A stretch of 64,000 nt of DNA, from the NCBI RefSeq assembly GCF_034930985.1, contig NZ_JAYGIM010000011.1, forward strand, positions 124,001-188,000, given 5' to 3'. Every line of letters starts with the position of its first letter. The stretch's first letter is position 1. Origin of the DNA: Arcicella lustrica. GTDB lineage: Bacteria > Bacteroidota > Bacteroidia > Cytophagales > Spirosomataceae. Both the position numbers and the translations under genes were made by a program. Positions 1 through 8,511 of this stretch are shown piece after piece. Under the pieces are notes generated by a model. That model was not told the DNA's origin, did not search any database, and saw nothing but the letters and a program-made list of their open reading frames with translations.

Positions 1-819
1 GAAGCTTATGGTAAAGAAAATGAAGAATTGGTAGGGGAAGCCTTAGCGCCTTTTAGAAAAGAAGTAGTGATTGCTACTAAATTTGGATTTAGAGATGGAG
101 ATGCTAAGAAAGGACAAGACAGTCGTCCAGAACGTATCAGAGCCGTGGCGGAAGAATCTTTGAGACGCTTAAAAACAGATGTCATAGATTTATTTTACCA
201 ACACAGAGTAGATGTTTCTGTACCGATGGAAGATGTGGCTGGAACGGTTAAAGACCTTATTCAAGAAGGAAAAGTAAAACATTTTGGACTTTCAGAAGCA
301 GGTGTTGACTCAATCCGTAAAGCACATGCTGTACAACCTGTAACTGCTTTGCAAAGTGAGTATTCTATTTGGTGGAGAGAACCCGAATTAGCCATTTTTC
401 CTACGCTTGAAGAATTAGGCATTGGCTTTGTGCCATTTAGTCCATTAGGTAGAGGTTTTTTAACAGGTGCTATCAATGCTGATACTCAATTTGACCCAAC
501 AGATTTTAGAAACCTCGTTCCTCGTTTTACGGAAGAAAATAGAAAAGCGAATCAAAAATTGGTGGAGTTATTGGCTGAAATTGCTTCTCAAAAACAAGCA
601 ACGCCTGCACAAATTGCATTGGGCTGGTTACTCGCACAAAAACCTTGGATTGTACCAATTCCGGGCACTACAAAATCACATCGTTTAACTGAAAATATTG
701 GTGGTGCTTCTATTGATTTATCTGAAAACGATGTCAAAGCCATTGATGAAGCCTTTGCAAAAACCAATGTTCAAGGAGACCGCTATCCAGCTCATCTAAT
801 GCAAAGAGTGGGGAAGTAA
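1..819 (+). CDS. Aldo/keto reductase, 5' end outside window
   Basis: NAD(P)H-dependent oxidoreductase of the aldo/keto reductase superfamily, closest in style to the YhdN/YajO (general stress protein 69) group. The reading frame is open from base 1. It begins EAYGKENEELVG, so the catalytic Tyr (bases 7-9) is present while the N-terminal strand with the catalytic Asp lies outside. The Lys of IATKFGF and the His of FYQHRVD complete the visible part of the tetrad. The C-terminal cofactor loop IPGTTKSHRLTENIG is intact. An internal TTG at base 28 is not the true start. The gene heads a short redox cluster with a flavodoxin and a cupin. The substrate cannot be told. Confidence 0.9.
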   Translation, partial: EAYGKENEELVGEALAPFRKEVVIATKFGFRDGDAKKGQDSRPERIRAVAEESLRRLKTDVIDLFYQHRVDVSVPMEDVAGTVKDLIQEGKVKHFGLSEAGVDSIRKAHAVQPVTALQSEYSIWWREPELAIFPTLEELGIGFVPFSPLGRGFLTGAINADTQFDPTDFRNLVPRFTEENRKANQKLVELLAEIASQKQATPAQIALGWLLAQKPWIVPIPGTTKSHRLTENIGGASIDLSENDVKAIDEAFAKTNVQGDRYPAHLMQRVGK

Positions 820-895
820 GTTAGTGAATTAGTGATTGATAAATACTTTACTCAGAATACAATCAAAGATGTTTCACATAAAAAGAATAAAATCT

Positions 896-1489
896 ATGAA
901 AATCACTATTTCGTTACTCATGTTTGCTTTTTGTACGCTCTGTTCGTGTTCAGAAGCACAAGTGATTCGTCATAAAAAAATCTTGATTGTGTATTTATCT
1001 CGAACCAACAATACAAAAGAAATTGCTGAAATTATTCAGAAAAATATTGGGGGTGATTTGGTAGCACTTGAATTAGAAAAACCATATCCGACAAACTATC
1101 AAGCAACGGTAGCACAAGTAGCCAAAGAAAATGAAACGGGTTTTCTTCCGCCATTAAAAACAAAAATTGACAGCATTGGGAAATACGATATAGTCTTTGT
1201 AGGGTTTCCAACTTGGGGAATGCAATTACCGCCGCCAATGAAAAGTTTTTTAAAGCAATATGATTTAAGCGGAAAGACAATTGTTCCCTTCAATACCAAT
1301 GCTGGTTATGGAATTGGAAGTAGTTTCCAAACAGTAAAAGAGCTTTGTAAAAAGAGTAACGTGTTAGAAGGGTTCGAAATCAAAGGCGGAATAGAACGAG
1401 ATGGCGTTTTATTTGTCATGAAAGATGAAAAAGCAGAAGAAGCCAAAACACTAATAGCAAATTGGCTTACAAAAATCGGTATTCAATAG
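896..1489 (+). CDS. Flavodoxin-family lipoprotein
   Basis: FMN-binding flavodoxin-like protein of about 198 residues. I chose the ATG at 896 because the protein then starts with a clean signal segment (MKITISLLMFAFCTLCSC) ending in a lipobox-like Leu-Cys-Ser-Cys; the longer frame from a TTG at 836 would bury it. The mature part opens with a beta strand and phosphate loop (ILIVYLSRTNNTKEIA). It carries FVGFPTWGMQLPPPMKSFL and the GYGIGSS loop typical of the flavodoxin_4 type. It probably acts as a membrane-anchored electron carrier or quinone reductase. It follows the aldo/keto reductase by 76 bp and precedes the cupin by 14 bp, so the three are probably co-transcribed. Confidence 0.85.
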   Translation: MKITISLLMFAFCTLCSCSEAQVIRHKKILIVYLSRTNNTKEIAEIIQKNIGGDLVALELEKPYPTNYQATVAQVAKENETGFLPPLKTKIDSIGKYDIVFVGFPTWGMQLPPPMKSFLKQYDLSGKTIVPFNTNAGYGIGSSFQTVKELCKKSNVLEGFEIKGGIERDGVLFVMKDEKAEEAKTLIANWLTKIGIQ

Positions 1490-1503
1490 AAATCAATCTC
1501 AAG

Positions 1504-1896
1504 ATGGCATCATTTATAGAAAAAGGAACACCAGCACCCACAGCGTATTTCACAGGAACAGTTTGGGTAAATATAAATGTAAAACCCGACGAAGGGTATA
1601 ACATCAATATGGCTACGGTTACTTTTGAACCAAAAGGAAGAACCAATTGGCATACGCACGTCAGCGGTCAGATATTGTTTGTGATTGAAGGAACAGGCTA
1701 TTATCAAGAAAAAGGGAAGCCTATAGAAGTAATTCAAAAAGGCGATGTGGTAAAAATTCCGAAAAGTGTAGAGCATTGGCACGGAGCTTCTCATGAAAGG
1801 TTAATGCGACATATTGCTCTAGTTCCCGACTATGACAAAGACAAAACAGAATGGCTACAGCCAGTAAGTGATGACGAGTACAACAGTATTTTTTGA
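1504..1896 (+). CDS. Cupin-domain protein
   Basis: Single-domain cupin of 130 residues. The metal-binding motif is clear: TNWHTHVSGQILFVIEG supplies two His and a downstream acidic/Gln position, and KSVEHWHGA supplies the second-motif His. The family includes small dioxygenases, isomerases and the cupin mandelonitrile lyases, often paired with carboxymuconolactone decarboxylase-like proteins; no specific reaction is assigned. I use the ATG at 1504, 14 bp after the flavodoxin stop, rather than an upstream TTG inside that gene. Its TGA stop lies within the first copy of a 56-bp terminator repeat, so the gene ends the little redox operon. Confidence 0.85.
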   Translation: MASFIEKGTPAPTAYFTGTVWVNINVKPDEGYNINMATVTFEPKGRTNWHTHVSGQILFVIEGTGYYQEKGKPIEVIQKGDVVKIPKSVEHWHGASHERLMRHIALVPDYDKDKTEWLQPVSDDEYNSIF

Positions 1897-1946
1897 AATG
1901 CAGGAAATCGGTATCGAATTATTTTGGTGCCGATTTTTTGTTTTAT
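1891..1946 (+). terminator. Intrinsic terminator, copy 1 of a 56-bp repeat
   Basis: An inverted repeat beginning AAATCGGTATCGAA at 1905 pairs, with G-U wobbles, to the segment ending GCCGATTT at about 1936, followed by a T-rich run. The whole 56 bp recurs at 3365-3420 with six substitutions. It overlaps the stop codon of the cupin gene. Confidence 0.8.
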
Positions 1947-2076
1947 CCCACCAAAATTTCAGAGTATTGAAATCTACTACACATAGGATAGAAATACACC
2001 CAACGATTTTTCGTTAGTTATCAAAGCAATAAATCATGTCTTGACTAAATCTTTAATCATATAAACTTTCTTATTT

Positions 2077-3312
2077 ATGAACAGGAATAACAATATTATT
2101 TACTTTATAGGATGCTTAATGATATTTTCTCATTGTTCACAAAATGGTAGTTCTGATACGCCCAGCACTCCAAGCACTCCTACTTCGCCGGTGGAAACAA
2201 ATCCGCCAAATACTAATTATAGTCCCGCATTTTCGGGCCAAACCCGTATAAATCGTGTACGAACAGTTTCCGACTATCAAGTAAGTAACCTTACTACAAA
2301 TCTTTCCAATCCTTGGGGAATCACTGCTTTACCTGACGGACGTCTATTAATAACAGAAAAAGCAGGGCGTATGCGTATTGTTTCTCCTACTACTGGTGAA
2401 GTAAGTAATCCTATTAGTGGGATACCTACTGTCAATTCCGCAGGTCAGGGTGGTTTACTTGGTTTATGTCTCGACCCTGTTTTTACATCTAATAGAATGG
2501 TCTATTGGGTATTTTCAGAATCTGTTTCTGGAGGTACTGTTACATCGGTTGCTAAAGCTAGATTAGCCAATAACGAAACGAGCATGGAAGGAATAAGCGT
2601 CATTTATCGTTCAAATACTCCTTATAATGGCAACTTACACTATGGCGGACGAGTTGTTTTCGACCGCACTGGAAATCTAATAGTAAGTATCGGAGAACGT
2701 TCTTCTTCAGAAATCCGTACTATGGCGCAGTCTGCCAATAGTAGTTTGGGGAAAGTAGTGCGTATTACAACAAATGGTCAGCCTGCTTCGGGGAATCCAA
2801 CTTTTAGTCAATCGAATGCTTTGCTTGAATTATTTACGATGGGACATAGAAACCCTCAAGGCTTAGCAGTCCATCCAGTAACAGGAGATGTATGGCAAAG
2901 CGAACATGGTCCACGTGGTGGCGATGAAATCAATCGTTTACAAGCAGGTAGCAATTATGGATGGCCAGTTGTTACTTATGGCATAGAGTATGGAGGACAA
3001 GCTATAGGTTCAGCTATTCAGCAACAAAGTGGAATGGAACAACCTGTGTATTATTGGGATCCAGTGGTGTCGCCAAGTGGTATGACTTTCTATAGTGGTA
3101 ATCGTATTCCTGAATGGCAAAATAATCTTTTTATAGGCTCGCTCAGCGGTACCCATATCGTTCGGCTGGTTATTGAGAATAATAAAGTAACTGGTGAAGA
3201 AAGATTACTTTCGAATGAAGGTCAGCGATTTAGAGATATTACGCAAGGTATTGATGGTGCTTTATACGCTATCACCGACCAAGGTCGATTATATAAGATT
3301 GACAGAAGATAA
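2077..3312 (+). CDS. PQQ-dependent sugar dehydrogenase, secreted lipoprotein
   Basis: Soluble glucose/sorbosone-dehydrogenase-type beta-propeller of 411 residues, the group that includes the aldose sugar dehydrogenase YliI/Asd. The N-terminus has a hydrophobic segment with Cys at 13 and 20 and then a Ser/Thr/Pro/Asn linker, so it is probably a lipoprotein. Family hallmarks follow: LSNPWGITALPDGRLLITEKAGR, LHYGGRVVFDRTGNL, MGHRNPQGLAVHP, SEHGPRGGDEIN and NYGWP. These include His/Arg/Asp positions used for PQQ and calcium in this fold. The likely role is periplasmic oxidation of aldoses into the quinone pool. It is flanked by the two terminator copies, so it is monocistronic. Confidence 0.9.
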   Translation: MNRNNNIIYFIGCLMIFSHCSQNGSSDTPSTPSTPTSPVETNPPNTNYSPAFSGQTRINRVRTVSDYQVSNLTTNLSNPWGITALPDGRLLITEKAGRMRIVSPTTGEVSNPISGIPTVNSAGQGGLLGLCLDPVFTSNRMVYWVFSESVSGGTVTSVAKARLANNETSMEGISVIYRSNTPYNGNLHYGGRVVFDRTGNLIVSIGERSSSEIRTMAQSANSSLGKVVRITTNGQPASGNPTFSQSNALLELFTMGHRNPQGLAVHPVTGDVWQSEHGPRGGDEINRLQAGSNYGWPVVTYGIEYGGQAIGSAIQQQSGMEQPVYYWDPVVSPSGMTFYSGNRIPEWQNNLFIGSLSGTHIVRLVIENNKVTGEERLLSNEGQRFRDITQGIDGALYAITDQGRLYKIDRR

Positions 3313-3364
3313 TAACTTAAAAAAACAGCATACAACTTCCCTGAAAACATTAAATTTTATCTTC

Positions 3365-3420
3365 TTTTGAAATGCAGTAAATCGGTATCGAAACAGTTCG
3401 GTACCGATTTTTTGTTTTAT
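3365..3420 (+). terminator. Intrinsic terminator, copy 2 of a 56-bp repeat
   Basis: The stem AAATCGGTATCGAA (from 3379) pairs with TTCGGTACCGATTT, 14 bp with one wobble, followed by a T run. It lies 53 bp after the sugar dehydrogenase stop and is 50/56 identical to the block at 1891-1946. Confidence 0.85.
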
Positions 3421-3669
3421 ATATTCTCTTTCCCCTTAGAAAGTCGTCTGTAGTCTTCAAATCTTGAATTATTTCCTAAAATACCCTTGCTTTTTGTTAC
3501 ATCTGTCATGGTACAAAGGCTGATTTTATCTCCAATTTTGACACAACAAAATATGGTTTAAAATATAAATAATTGTAATTGTCTAATTCAAGCACTTGCA
3601 ATTATCCAATGTTTTAAAACATGAAACAGAAACATTTTAATTTTCAAAATTTTAAATCGTAAGGTAATT
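3421..3669. other. Intergenic leader before the redoxin-TlpA gene
   Basis: The gap between the sugar dehydrogenase and the redoxin gene is 357 bp; its first part holds the terminator just listed. The remaining 249 bp are AT-rich with no credible ORF on either strand. They should contain the promoter of the thiol-redox genes, but I could not fix a convincing TAnnTTTG box. Confidence 0.4.
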
Positions 3670-4794
3670 ATGAAATTTTCAAGACCAAATTTATTTTTAG
3701 GAAAAGCCATTCTTTTTATGCTCTTATTGAGTTGGAGCAGTTTTGCTGCCGATGTAAAAACACTTGAAATCGGAGCTTCAGCTCCTGATTTTAGTTTACC
3801 GGGAACAGACGGGAAAACGTATAGTTTAAAGAGTTTTGCTAGTGCAAAAGTATTAGCCATTGTTTTTACTTGTAATCATTGTCCTACTGCACAGGCTTAT
3901 GAAGATAGAATTATTTCTTTGGCGAATGAATACAAAGCCAAAGGAGTTACTTTAATCGCTGTTTCGCCAAATGACCCAAAGGCAATTGCACTTGACGAAT
4001 TAGGTTATAGCGATATGAGTGATTCATTTGAAGAAATGAAGATTCGTGTCAAAGAAAAAGGTTATACATTTCCTTATTTATATGATGGAGCAACGCAAAA
4101 AATGTCCAGAGCTTATGGCCCAATTGCTACTCCTCACTTGTTTATTTTTGATAAAAACCGTAAACTTCAATACGTTGGTCGCCTTGATGGTGCTGAAAAA
4201 CCGGGTAAGGCTAATGCAGAAGATGCTCGAAATGCTTTAGATGCTCTTTTGGCTGGAAACCCAGTTGCTACGCCAGTAACTAAAACATTTGGTTGCTCAA
4301 CGAAGTGGGCTGAAAAAAGTGAGTGGGCGGTAAAAGCTCCTTTGGAATGGGCAAAAGAACCCGTAAACATGAATATCATTGATGATAAAGGAATTGCAGA
4401 ATTACTTGCTAATAAAACGGATAAGGTAAAATTAATCAATGTTTGGGCAACTTGGTGTGGACCTTGTGTTACTGAAATGCCTGAATTTGTCAATATCAAT
4501 CGTATGTACAGACGACGTGATTTTGAATTTATCACCATCAGTGCGGATAAACCAGATAAAAAAGATAAGGCTCAAGAATTACTAAAAAGAATGCAAGCCT
4601 CTGGTCAAAATTATATTTATAATTCAGAAGATAAGTACAAATTAGTTGAAGCTATTGATCCAAAATGGCAAGGTGCTTTACCTTATACATTGCTGATTGC
4701 TCCCGGTGGAAAAATTCTTTACAGAACGCAAGGCACTATCGTTCCACAAAAAATGAAAAGAATGATTGTGGAACAAGTAGGTAGAGTTTATTAA
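3670..4794 (+). CDS. Two-domain thioredoxin-fold protein (redoxin plus TlpA-like)
   Basis: Secreted thiol-disulfide protein of 374 residues built from two thioredoxin folds. A signal peptide ends near FAADVK. Residues about 32-190 are an AhpC/TSA-redoxin domain with the dithiol CNHC at 68-71 and a GPIATPHLFIFD cis-Pro loop. Residues about 230-374 are a TlpA/ResA-like domain with WCGPC at 262-266 and GALPYTLLIAPGG as its cis-Pro loop. The family transfers electrons in the periplasm, reducing disulfides or peroxides. The DsbD-like protein at 10.3-12.4 kb is a natural electron source (inference). The gene opens a block followed by thioredoxin reductase and thioredoxin. Confidence 0.85.
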   Translation: MKFSRPNLFLGKAILFMLLLSWSSFAADVKTLEIGASAPDFSLPGTDGKTYSLKSFASAKVLAIVFTCNHCPTAQAYEDRIISLANEYKAKGVTLIAVSPNDPKAIALDELGYSDMSDSFEEMKIRVKEKGYTFPYLYDGATQKMSRAYGPIATPHLFIFDKNRKLQYVGRLDGAEKPGKANAEDARNALDALLAGNPVATPVTKTFGCSTKWAEKSEWAVKAPLEWAKEPVNMNIIDDKGIAELLANKTDKVKLINVWATWCGPCVTEMPEFVNINRMYRRRDFEFITISADKPDKKDKAQELLKRMQASGQNYIYNSEDKYKLVEAIDPKWQGALPYTLLIAPGGKILYRTQGTIVPQKMKRMIVEQVGRVY

Positions 4795-4936
4795 TAGTAA
4801 GTCCAAAATTCGATTTCATTAAACCTATAAGCATTTTTGCAATTATCTAATAATCAGATACTCAAACATAAATTCTTATAGGTTTATCTTCTCAATTAAT
4901 TTATTCAGAATACTTATCATTCCCTTTAGTATATCA

Positions 4937-5887
4937 ATGGAACACTTACAAACTTTGATTATAGGAGCTGGTCCTGCTGGATATACGGCTGCTATTTATG
5001 CTGCCAGAGCAAATCTTAAACCCGTCATGTATGTTGGAAATCAGCCCGGCGGACAATTGACCATTACAAACGATGTTGAAAATTATCCCGGATTTCCTGA
5101 TGGTGTTGGAGGACCCGAAATGATGGAAATGTTCGCTAAACAAGCCAAAAGATTTGAAACAGATGTGCGTTATGGTGTAGTTACTGAAGTAGATTTCTCT
5201 GGACATCCTCATCTCGTAACGATTGATGGAGAAAAAACTTTAACCGCAGATTCGATAATTATTGCTACAGGAGCTTCTGCTAAATGGTTAGGCTTACCCT
5301 CAGAATCCAGATTGAATGGAAGTGGCGTTTCTGCTTGTGCTGTTTGTGATGGGTTTTTCTATCGAAAACAAACGGTAGCCATCGTAGGAGCTGGCGATAC
5401 TGCTTGTGAAGAAGCTTTATATCTGTCCAAAATTTGTTTACATGTACACATGCTCGTTAGAAAAAGTACGATGAGAGCTTCAAAAATTATGGAAGAAAGA
5501 GTAAAAAATACGGCAAACATCACCATTCACTGGAATACAGAAACAGAGGAAATATTAGGAGAAAATGTGGTGGAAGCCATCAAAGTAAGAGAAGTTTCAA
5601 CAGGAAAAATTGATACAATTCCTGTTCAGGGATTCTTTGTCGCTATCGGTCACCAACCCAATTCAGAAGTATTTAGTAAATATCTTGAAATGGATTCGCA
5701 AGGATACCTCATTACTCAACCTGATTCTACCAAAACCAATGTAGCTGGTGTATTTGCTTGTGGCGATGTACAAGATAAAAATTTCCGACAGGCAGTAACA
5801 GCGGCAGGTTCTGGTTGCATGGCAGCATTAGAAGCTGAAAGGTTTTTAATGGTTTTAGAAAGTAAACAATCTGCTGTAGAAGTATAA
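4937..5887 (+). CDS. trxB: Thioredoxin reductase
   Basis: NADPH:thioredoxin oxidoreductase of 316 residues, the usual family length. The FAD-binding Rossmann motif GAGPAG sits at 10-15. The redox-active dithiol CAVC is at 134-137 inside the NADPH domain, followed by VGAGDTACEEALYLS, the second dinucleotide fold. GVFACGDVQDKNFRQAVTAAGSGCMAA is the typical C-terminal FAD motif. The protein is cytoplasmic and should reduce the thioredoxin encoded 980 bp downstream. It is separated by 27 bp from the sugar isomerase gene, suggesting co-transcription. Confidence 0.95.
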   Translation: MEHLQTLIIGAGPAGYTAAIYAARANLKPVMYVGNQPGGQLTITNDVENYPGFPDGVGGPEMMEMFAKQAKRFETDVRYGVVTEVDFSGHPHLVTIDGEKTLTADSIIIATGASAKWLGLPSESRLNGSGVSACAVCDGFFYRKQTVAIVGAGDTACEEALYLSKICLHVHMLVRKSTMRASKIMEERVKNTANITIHWNTETEEILGENVVEAIKVREVSTGKIDTIPVQGFFVAIGHQPNSEVFSKYLEMDSQGYLITQPDSTKTNVAGVFACGDVQDKNFRQAVTAAGSGCMAALEAERFLMVLESKQSAVEV

Positions 5888-5914
5888 ATTTCATATTTAA
5901 GAAAACGTATTAAC

Positions 5915-6838
5915 ATGAATATCAATAGAAGAAATTTTTTCAAAAATACTGGTGCAATTGCCTTGGGAACCTTGGTAATACCAGAAATAATGAAAGGAAA
6001 TATCCTGCACACAGAGAGTATTTCAACAGCCAAAGAAATTAAAACGGTTGGCATTCAACTGTATTCTATCAAAGACCTTTTAGAAAAAGATTTGCATGGA
6101 ACCTTAGAGCAAATTGCTAAAATGGGCTATAAAGAAGTGGAAGCTTTTTCAAATAGTAAAGGACATTACTTTGGCATGATGCCCAAAGAATTTTCTGGAA
6201 TGCTGAAAGATAAAGGCTTGACACTCATCGGTAGTCATTTGATTTCTGGGACACAAGAACAAAAAGCTGAAACATGGCGACAAGCTACACTTTTGTCAAG
6301 ATTTGATGAGTTGGTGGAAAAAGCTGCTGAAACAGGACAAAAGCACCTTACTTGTGCCTACATATTTCCAAGTTTGAGAACTACACCAGATGATTTAAAA
6401 AGAACAGCTGAATTGTTCAACAAAGCAGGCGAAACTTGTCATCAATCAGGTTTACAGTTTTCTTTTCATAACCATGCTTACGAGTTTGAAAAAGTGGGAG
6501 ATTCGTTGATTTTTGATTACCTCCTTGATAATACTGACCCAAAATTGGTACAATGGGAAATGGACGTTTACTGGTTGGTTGCGGCAAAAGCTGACCCAAT
6601 AGCTTACTTCAAAAAATATCCAGAACGCTTTACGTTGGGACATATTAAAGATATGTCGAAGTTGGATGCCAAGAAAAATGTGGTAATTGGCGATGGCACA
6701 ATAGATTATACCAACTTATTGAAAGAAGCTAAAAAAGCAGGAATGAAACACTTCATCGTTGAACAAGATAATTTTAGTGGTCCTGTTCTGGAAAGTATGG
6801 AAATAAACTGTAAAAGATTAGCGGCTTACAAAATCTAA
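5915..6838 (+). CDS. Tat-exported sugar phosphate isomerase/epimerase-like protein
   Basis: Xylose-isomerase-like TIM barrel (AP endonuclease 2 superfamily) of 307 residues. The N-terminus NRRNFFKNTGAIALGTLVIP is a twin-arginine signal, so it probably acts in the periplasm. Conserved barrel elements include VGIQLYSIKD, FHNHAYEF, WEMDVYWL, LGHIKDM and FIVEQDNF, which place the metal-binding Glu, Asp and His residues. Members act on keto- or inositol-type sugars; no substrate is assigned. It lies between trxB and trxA, with 27-28 bp gaps on both sides, and has a clear paralogue at 9436-10272 on the other strand. Confidence 0.85.
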   Translation: MNINRRNFFKNTGAIALGTLVIPEIMKGNILHTESISTAKEIKTVGIQLYSIKDLLEKDLHGTLEQIAKMGYKEVEAFSNSKGHYFGMMPKEFSGMLKDKGLTLIGSHLISGTQEQKAETWRQATLLSRFDELVEKAAETGQKHLTCAYIFPSLRTTPDDLKRTAELFNKAGETCHQSGLQFSFHNHAYEFEKVGDSLIFDYLLDNTDPKLVQWEMDVYWLVAAKADPIAYFKKYPERFTLGHIKDMSKLDAKKNVVIGDGTIDYTNLLKEAKKAGMKHFIVEQDNFSGPVLESMEINCKRLAAYKI

Positions 6839-6866
6839 AATAGGAATTACTCTAATAAAGAAGATA

Positions 6867-7190
6867 ATGGAAAAATACGTAGTTGCAACCGATGATAATT
6901 TTCAAGAATTAATCAATTCAGATAAACCTGTTTTAGTAGATTTTTGGGCAGAGTGGTGTGGCCCATGCAAAATGATTGGACCAATAGTGGAAGAATTAGC
7001 AGGCGATGTTAAAGGACAAGCAATTGTCGCTAAAATGGATGTTGATGCCAACTCAACCATTCCCGCTACTTTAGGAGTACGCTCTATTCCGACTATCTTG
7101 ATTTTCAAAAATGGTGTATTGAAAGAGAAATTTGTAGGAGGAAATATTCCCAAAAATCAATTGTCTCAAACATTGTTGAGACATGTGTAA
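6867..7190 (+). CDS. trxA: Thioredoxin
   Basis: Classical cytoplasmic thioredoxin of 107 residues with the active site WCGPC at 30-34, preceded by the usual FWAEW. It has the cis-Pro loop RSIPTILIFKNG and the GGNIPKNQL tail seen in Bacteroidota thioredoxins. It is the expected substrate of the reductase encoded upstream. It is the last gene of the block: a strong hairpin terminator begins about 40 bp after the stop. Confidence 0.95.
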   Translation: MEKYVVATDDNFQELINSDKPVLVDFWAEWCGPCKMIGPIVEELAGDVKGQAIVAKMDVDANSTIPATLGVRSIPTILIFKNGVLKEKFVGGNIPKNQLSQTLLRHV

Positions 7191-7232
7191 GTAGAAAGGT
7201 GAATTAATTTGACATTTGGAATTTTAGTTCTC

Positions 7233-7276
7233 AAAGGCATAAAAAAGCAATAAAACAGCTTTTTTATGCCTTTTTC
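7233..7276 (+). terminator. Intrinsic terminator after trxA
   Basis: Perfect 16-bp stem, AAAGGCATAAAAAAGC (7233-7248) with GCTTTTTTATGCCTTT (7258-7273), a 9-nt loop, then more T. It closes the trxB-isomerase-trxA transcript. Confidence 0.9.
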
Positions 7277-7414
7277 ATTTCAGCATTTTTTTAATACAGA
7301 TTTCTTTCACAGGAATGTTGTAAGAGTATTGGCTATTTTGTTTCAATTACTCATATTGAGATATATTTAAGCACAATTTATTATTTATCAGCAACTTACT
7401 GCCTTTTAAAGGCT

Positions 7415-7450
7415 TTTATGAAATTCAAATTATAATTTGAATTTCATAAA
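7415..7450. promoter_or_regulatory. 36-bp perfect palindrome, probable AbiEi operator
   Basis: Bases 7415-7450 read the same on both strands without a mismatch; the left arm is TTTATGAAATTCAAATTA and the right arm is its exact complement. The right arm contains the -33 TTTG element of the promoter below. AbiEi antitoxins are known to repress their own operon by binding inverted repeats, so this is the likely operator (inference). Confidence 0.8.
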
Positions 7451-7467
7451 TAAACGTTCTACCTTTG
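7436..7467 (+). promoter_or_regulatory. Promoter of the abiE-type operon
   Basis: TTTG at 7436-7439, a 20-bp spacer, and TACCTTTG at 7460-7467 match the Bacteroidota TTTG-N19-21-TAnnTTTG consensus. It lies about 45 bp upstream of the antitoxin start and overlaps the palindrome. Confidence 0.75.
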
Positions 7468-7512
7468 TTCACAAATAACAATTGTTCACGATTTCGTAAA
7501 CATTTTAAAAAA

Positions 7513-8511
7513 ATGAACACACAAGAACAAATAATCATTTATAAAGCTCTTGATAATCTTCAAAAAACGACTCTGATTAAAGGGAATTGGAAACAAAAAG
7601 GTATTCCGAATTTGGATGGAATATTGTCTTTAATGTTTCCCAATGAGGTTTCTACTTATAATATTGAAATAAAAGGAGAAATGAAAAATCAGGCTTTGCC
7701 AAAAATTTACCAACTTAATGAACAATTTAAACCTTTTATGTTGGTGGCAAGTCGAATTTCACCTGCCATTAAAAAGCAATTGCAAGTTCATAATGTAGCT
7801 TATCTGGAAGCTAATGGTAATTTTTACTTGAGAGAGAGTAATAAAATGTTCTGGATAGACACTCACGAACCTATGAAAATTGAAATTGATAATCGCAATC
7901 GGGCATTTACTAAAACAGGCTTGAAAGTATTATTTGAATTTCTCCAAAACCCAATCTTAATTAATCAACCTTATCGACAAATTGCGGAACAAACAGGTAC
8001 TTCAATCGGAAATATTACCAATATTATTCAAGGCTTGAAACAGGAGAATTTTATTTTATCAATTAATAAAAATACCCTAAAACTCACTAACATTGAATTA
8101 TTAATTAAAAAATGGGCGGATGAATTTACCAAAAATCTAAAACCAACTTTACGCATCGGAACGTTTCGTTTCTTGAAAGAAGATAATTTATTGGCATGGA
8201 AAGATTTTGATACTACAAAAGCCGTTTGGGGTGGTGAACCAGCAGGGAATTTATTGACCGATTATCTTCACCCCGCCGAGTTTACGCTATACACAGAAGA
8301 AAGTCGTAATGAACTCATTAAAAACTATAAACTGATTCCAGATGAAAAAGGAAATGTGAAAGTTTATCAGAAGTTTTGGAAAGGGGATAACTCGACTTAT
8401 AAAACAGCTCCACCACTTGTTGTGTATGCCGATTTGATGGCTATTAATGATAGAAGATGTATTGAAACAGCTCAAAAAATTTATGATGAACACCTACAAA
8501 CTCAATTATAA
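7513..8511 (+). CDS. Type IV TA antitoxin, AbiEi family
   Basis: DNA-binding antitoxin of the AbiEi type, 332 residues from the ATG at 7513; the longer frame starts at a TTG inside the promoter and is rejected. A winged-helix segment is visible near residues 150-185 (PYRQIAEQTGTSIGNITNII), followed by a C-terminal domain containing GGEPAGNLLTDYLHPAEFTLY, as in AbiEi proteins of this phylum. Family knowledge: the antitoxin neutralises the nucleotidyltransferase toxin and represses the operon through inverted repeats. Here a 36-bp palindrome sits at the promoter. Its 3' end overlaps the toxin gene, which supports translational coupling. Confidence 0.85.
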   Translation: MNTQEQIIIYKALDNLQKTTLIKGNWKQKGIPNLDGILSLMFPNEVSTYNIEIKGEMKNQALPKIYQLNEQFKPFMLVASRISPAIKKQLQVHNVAYLEANGNFYLRESNKMFWIDTHEPMKIEIDNRNRAFTKTGLKVLFEFLQNPILINQPYRQIAEQTGTSIGNITNIIQGLKQENFILSINKNTLKLTNIELLIKKWADEFTKNLKPTLRIGTFRFLKEDNLLAWKDFDTTKAVWGGEPAGNLLTDYLHPAEFTLYTEESRNELIKNYKLIPDEKGNVKVYQKFWKGDNSTYKTAPPLVVYADLMAINDRRCIETAQKIYDEHLQTQL

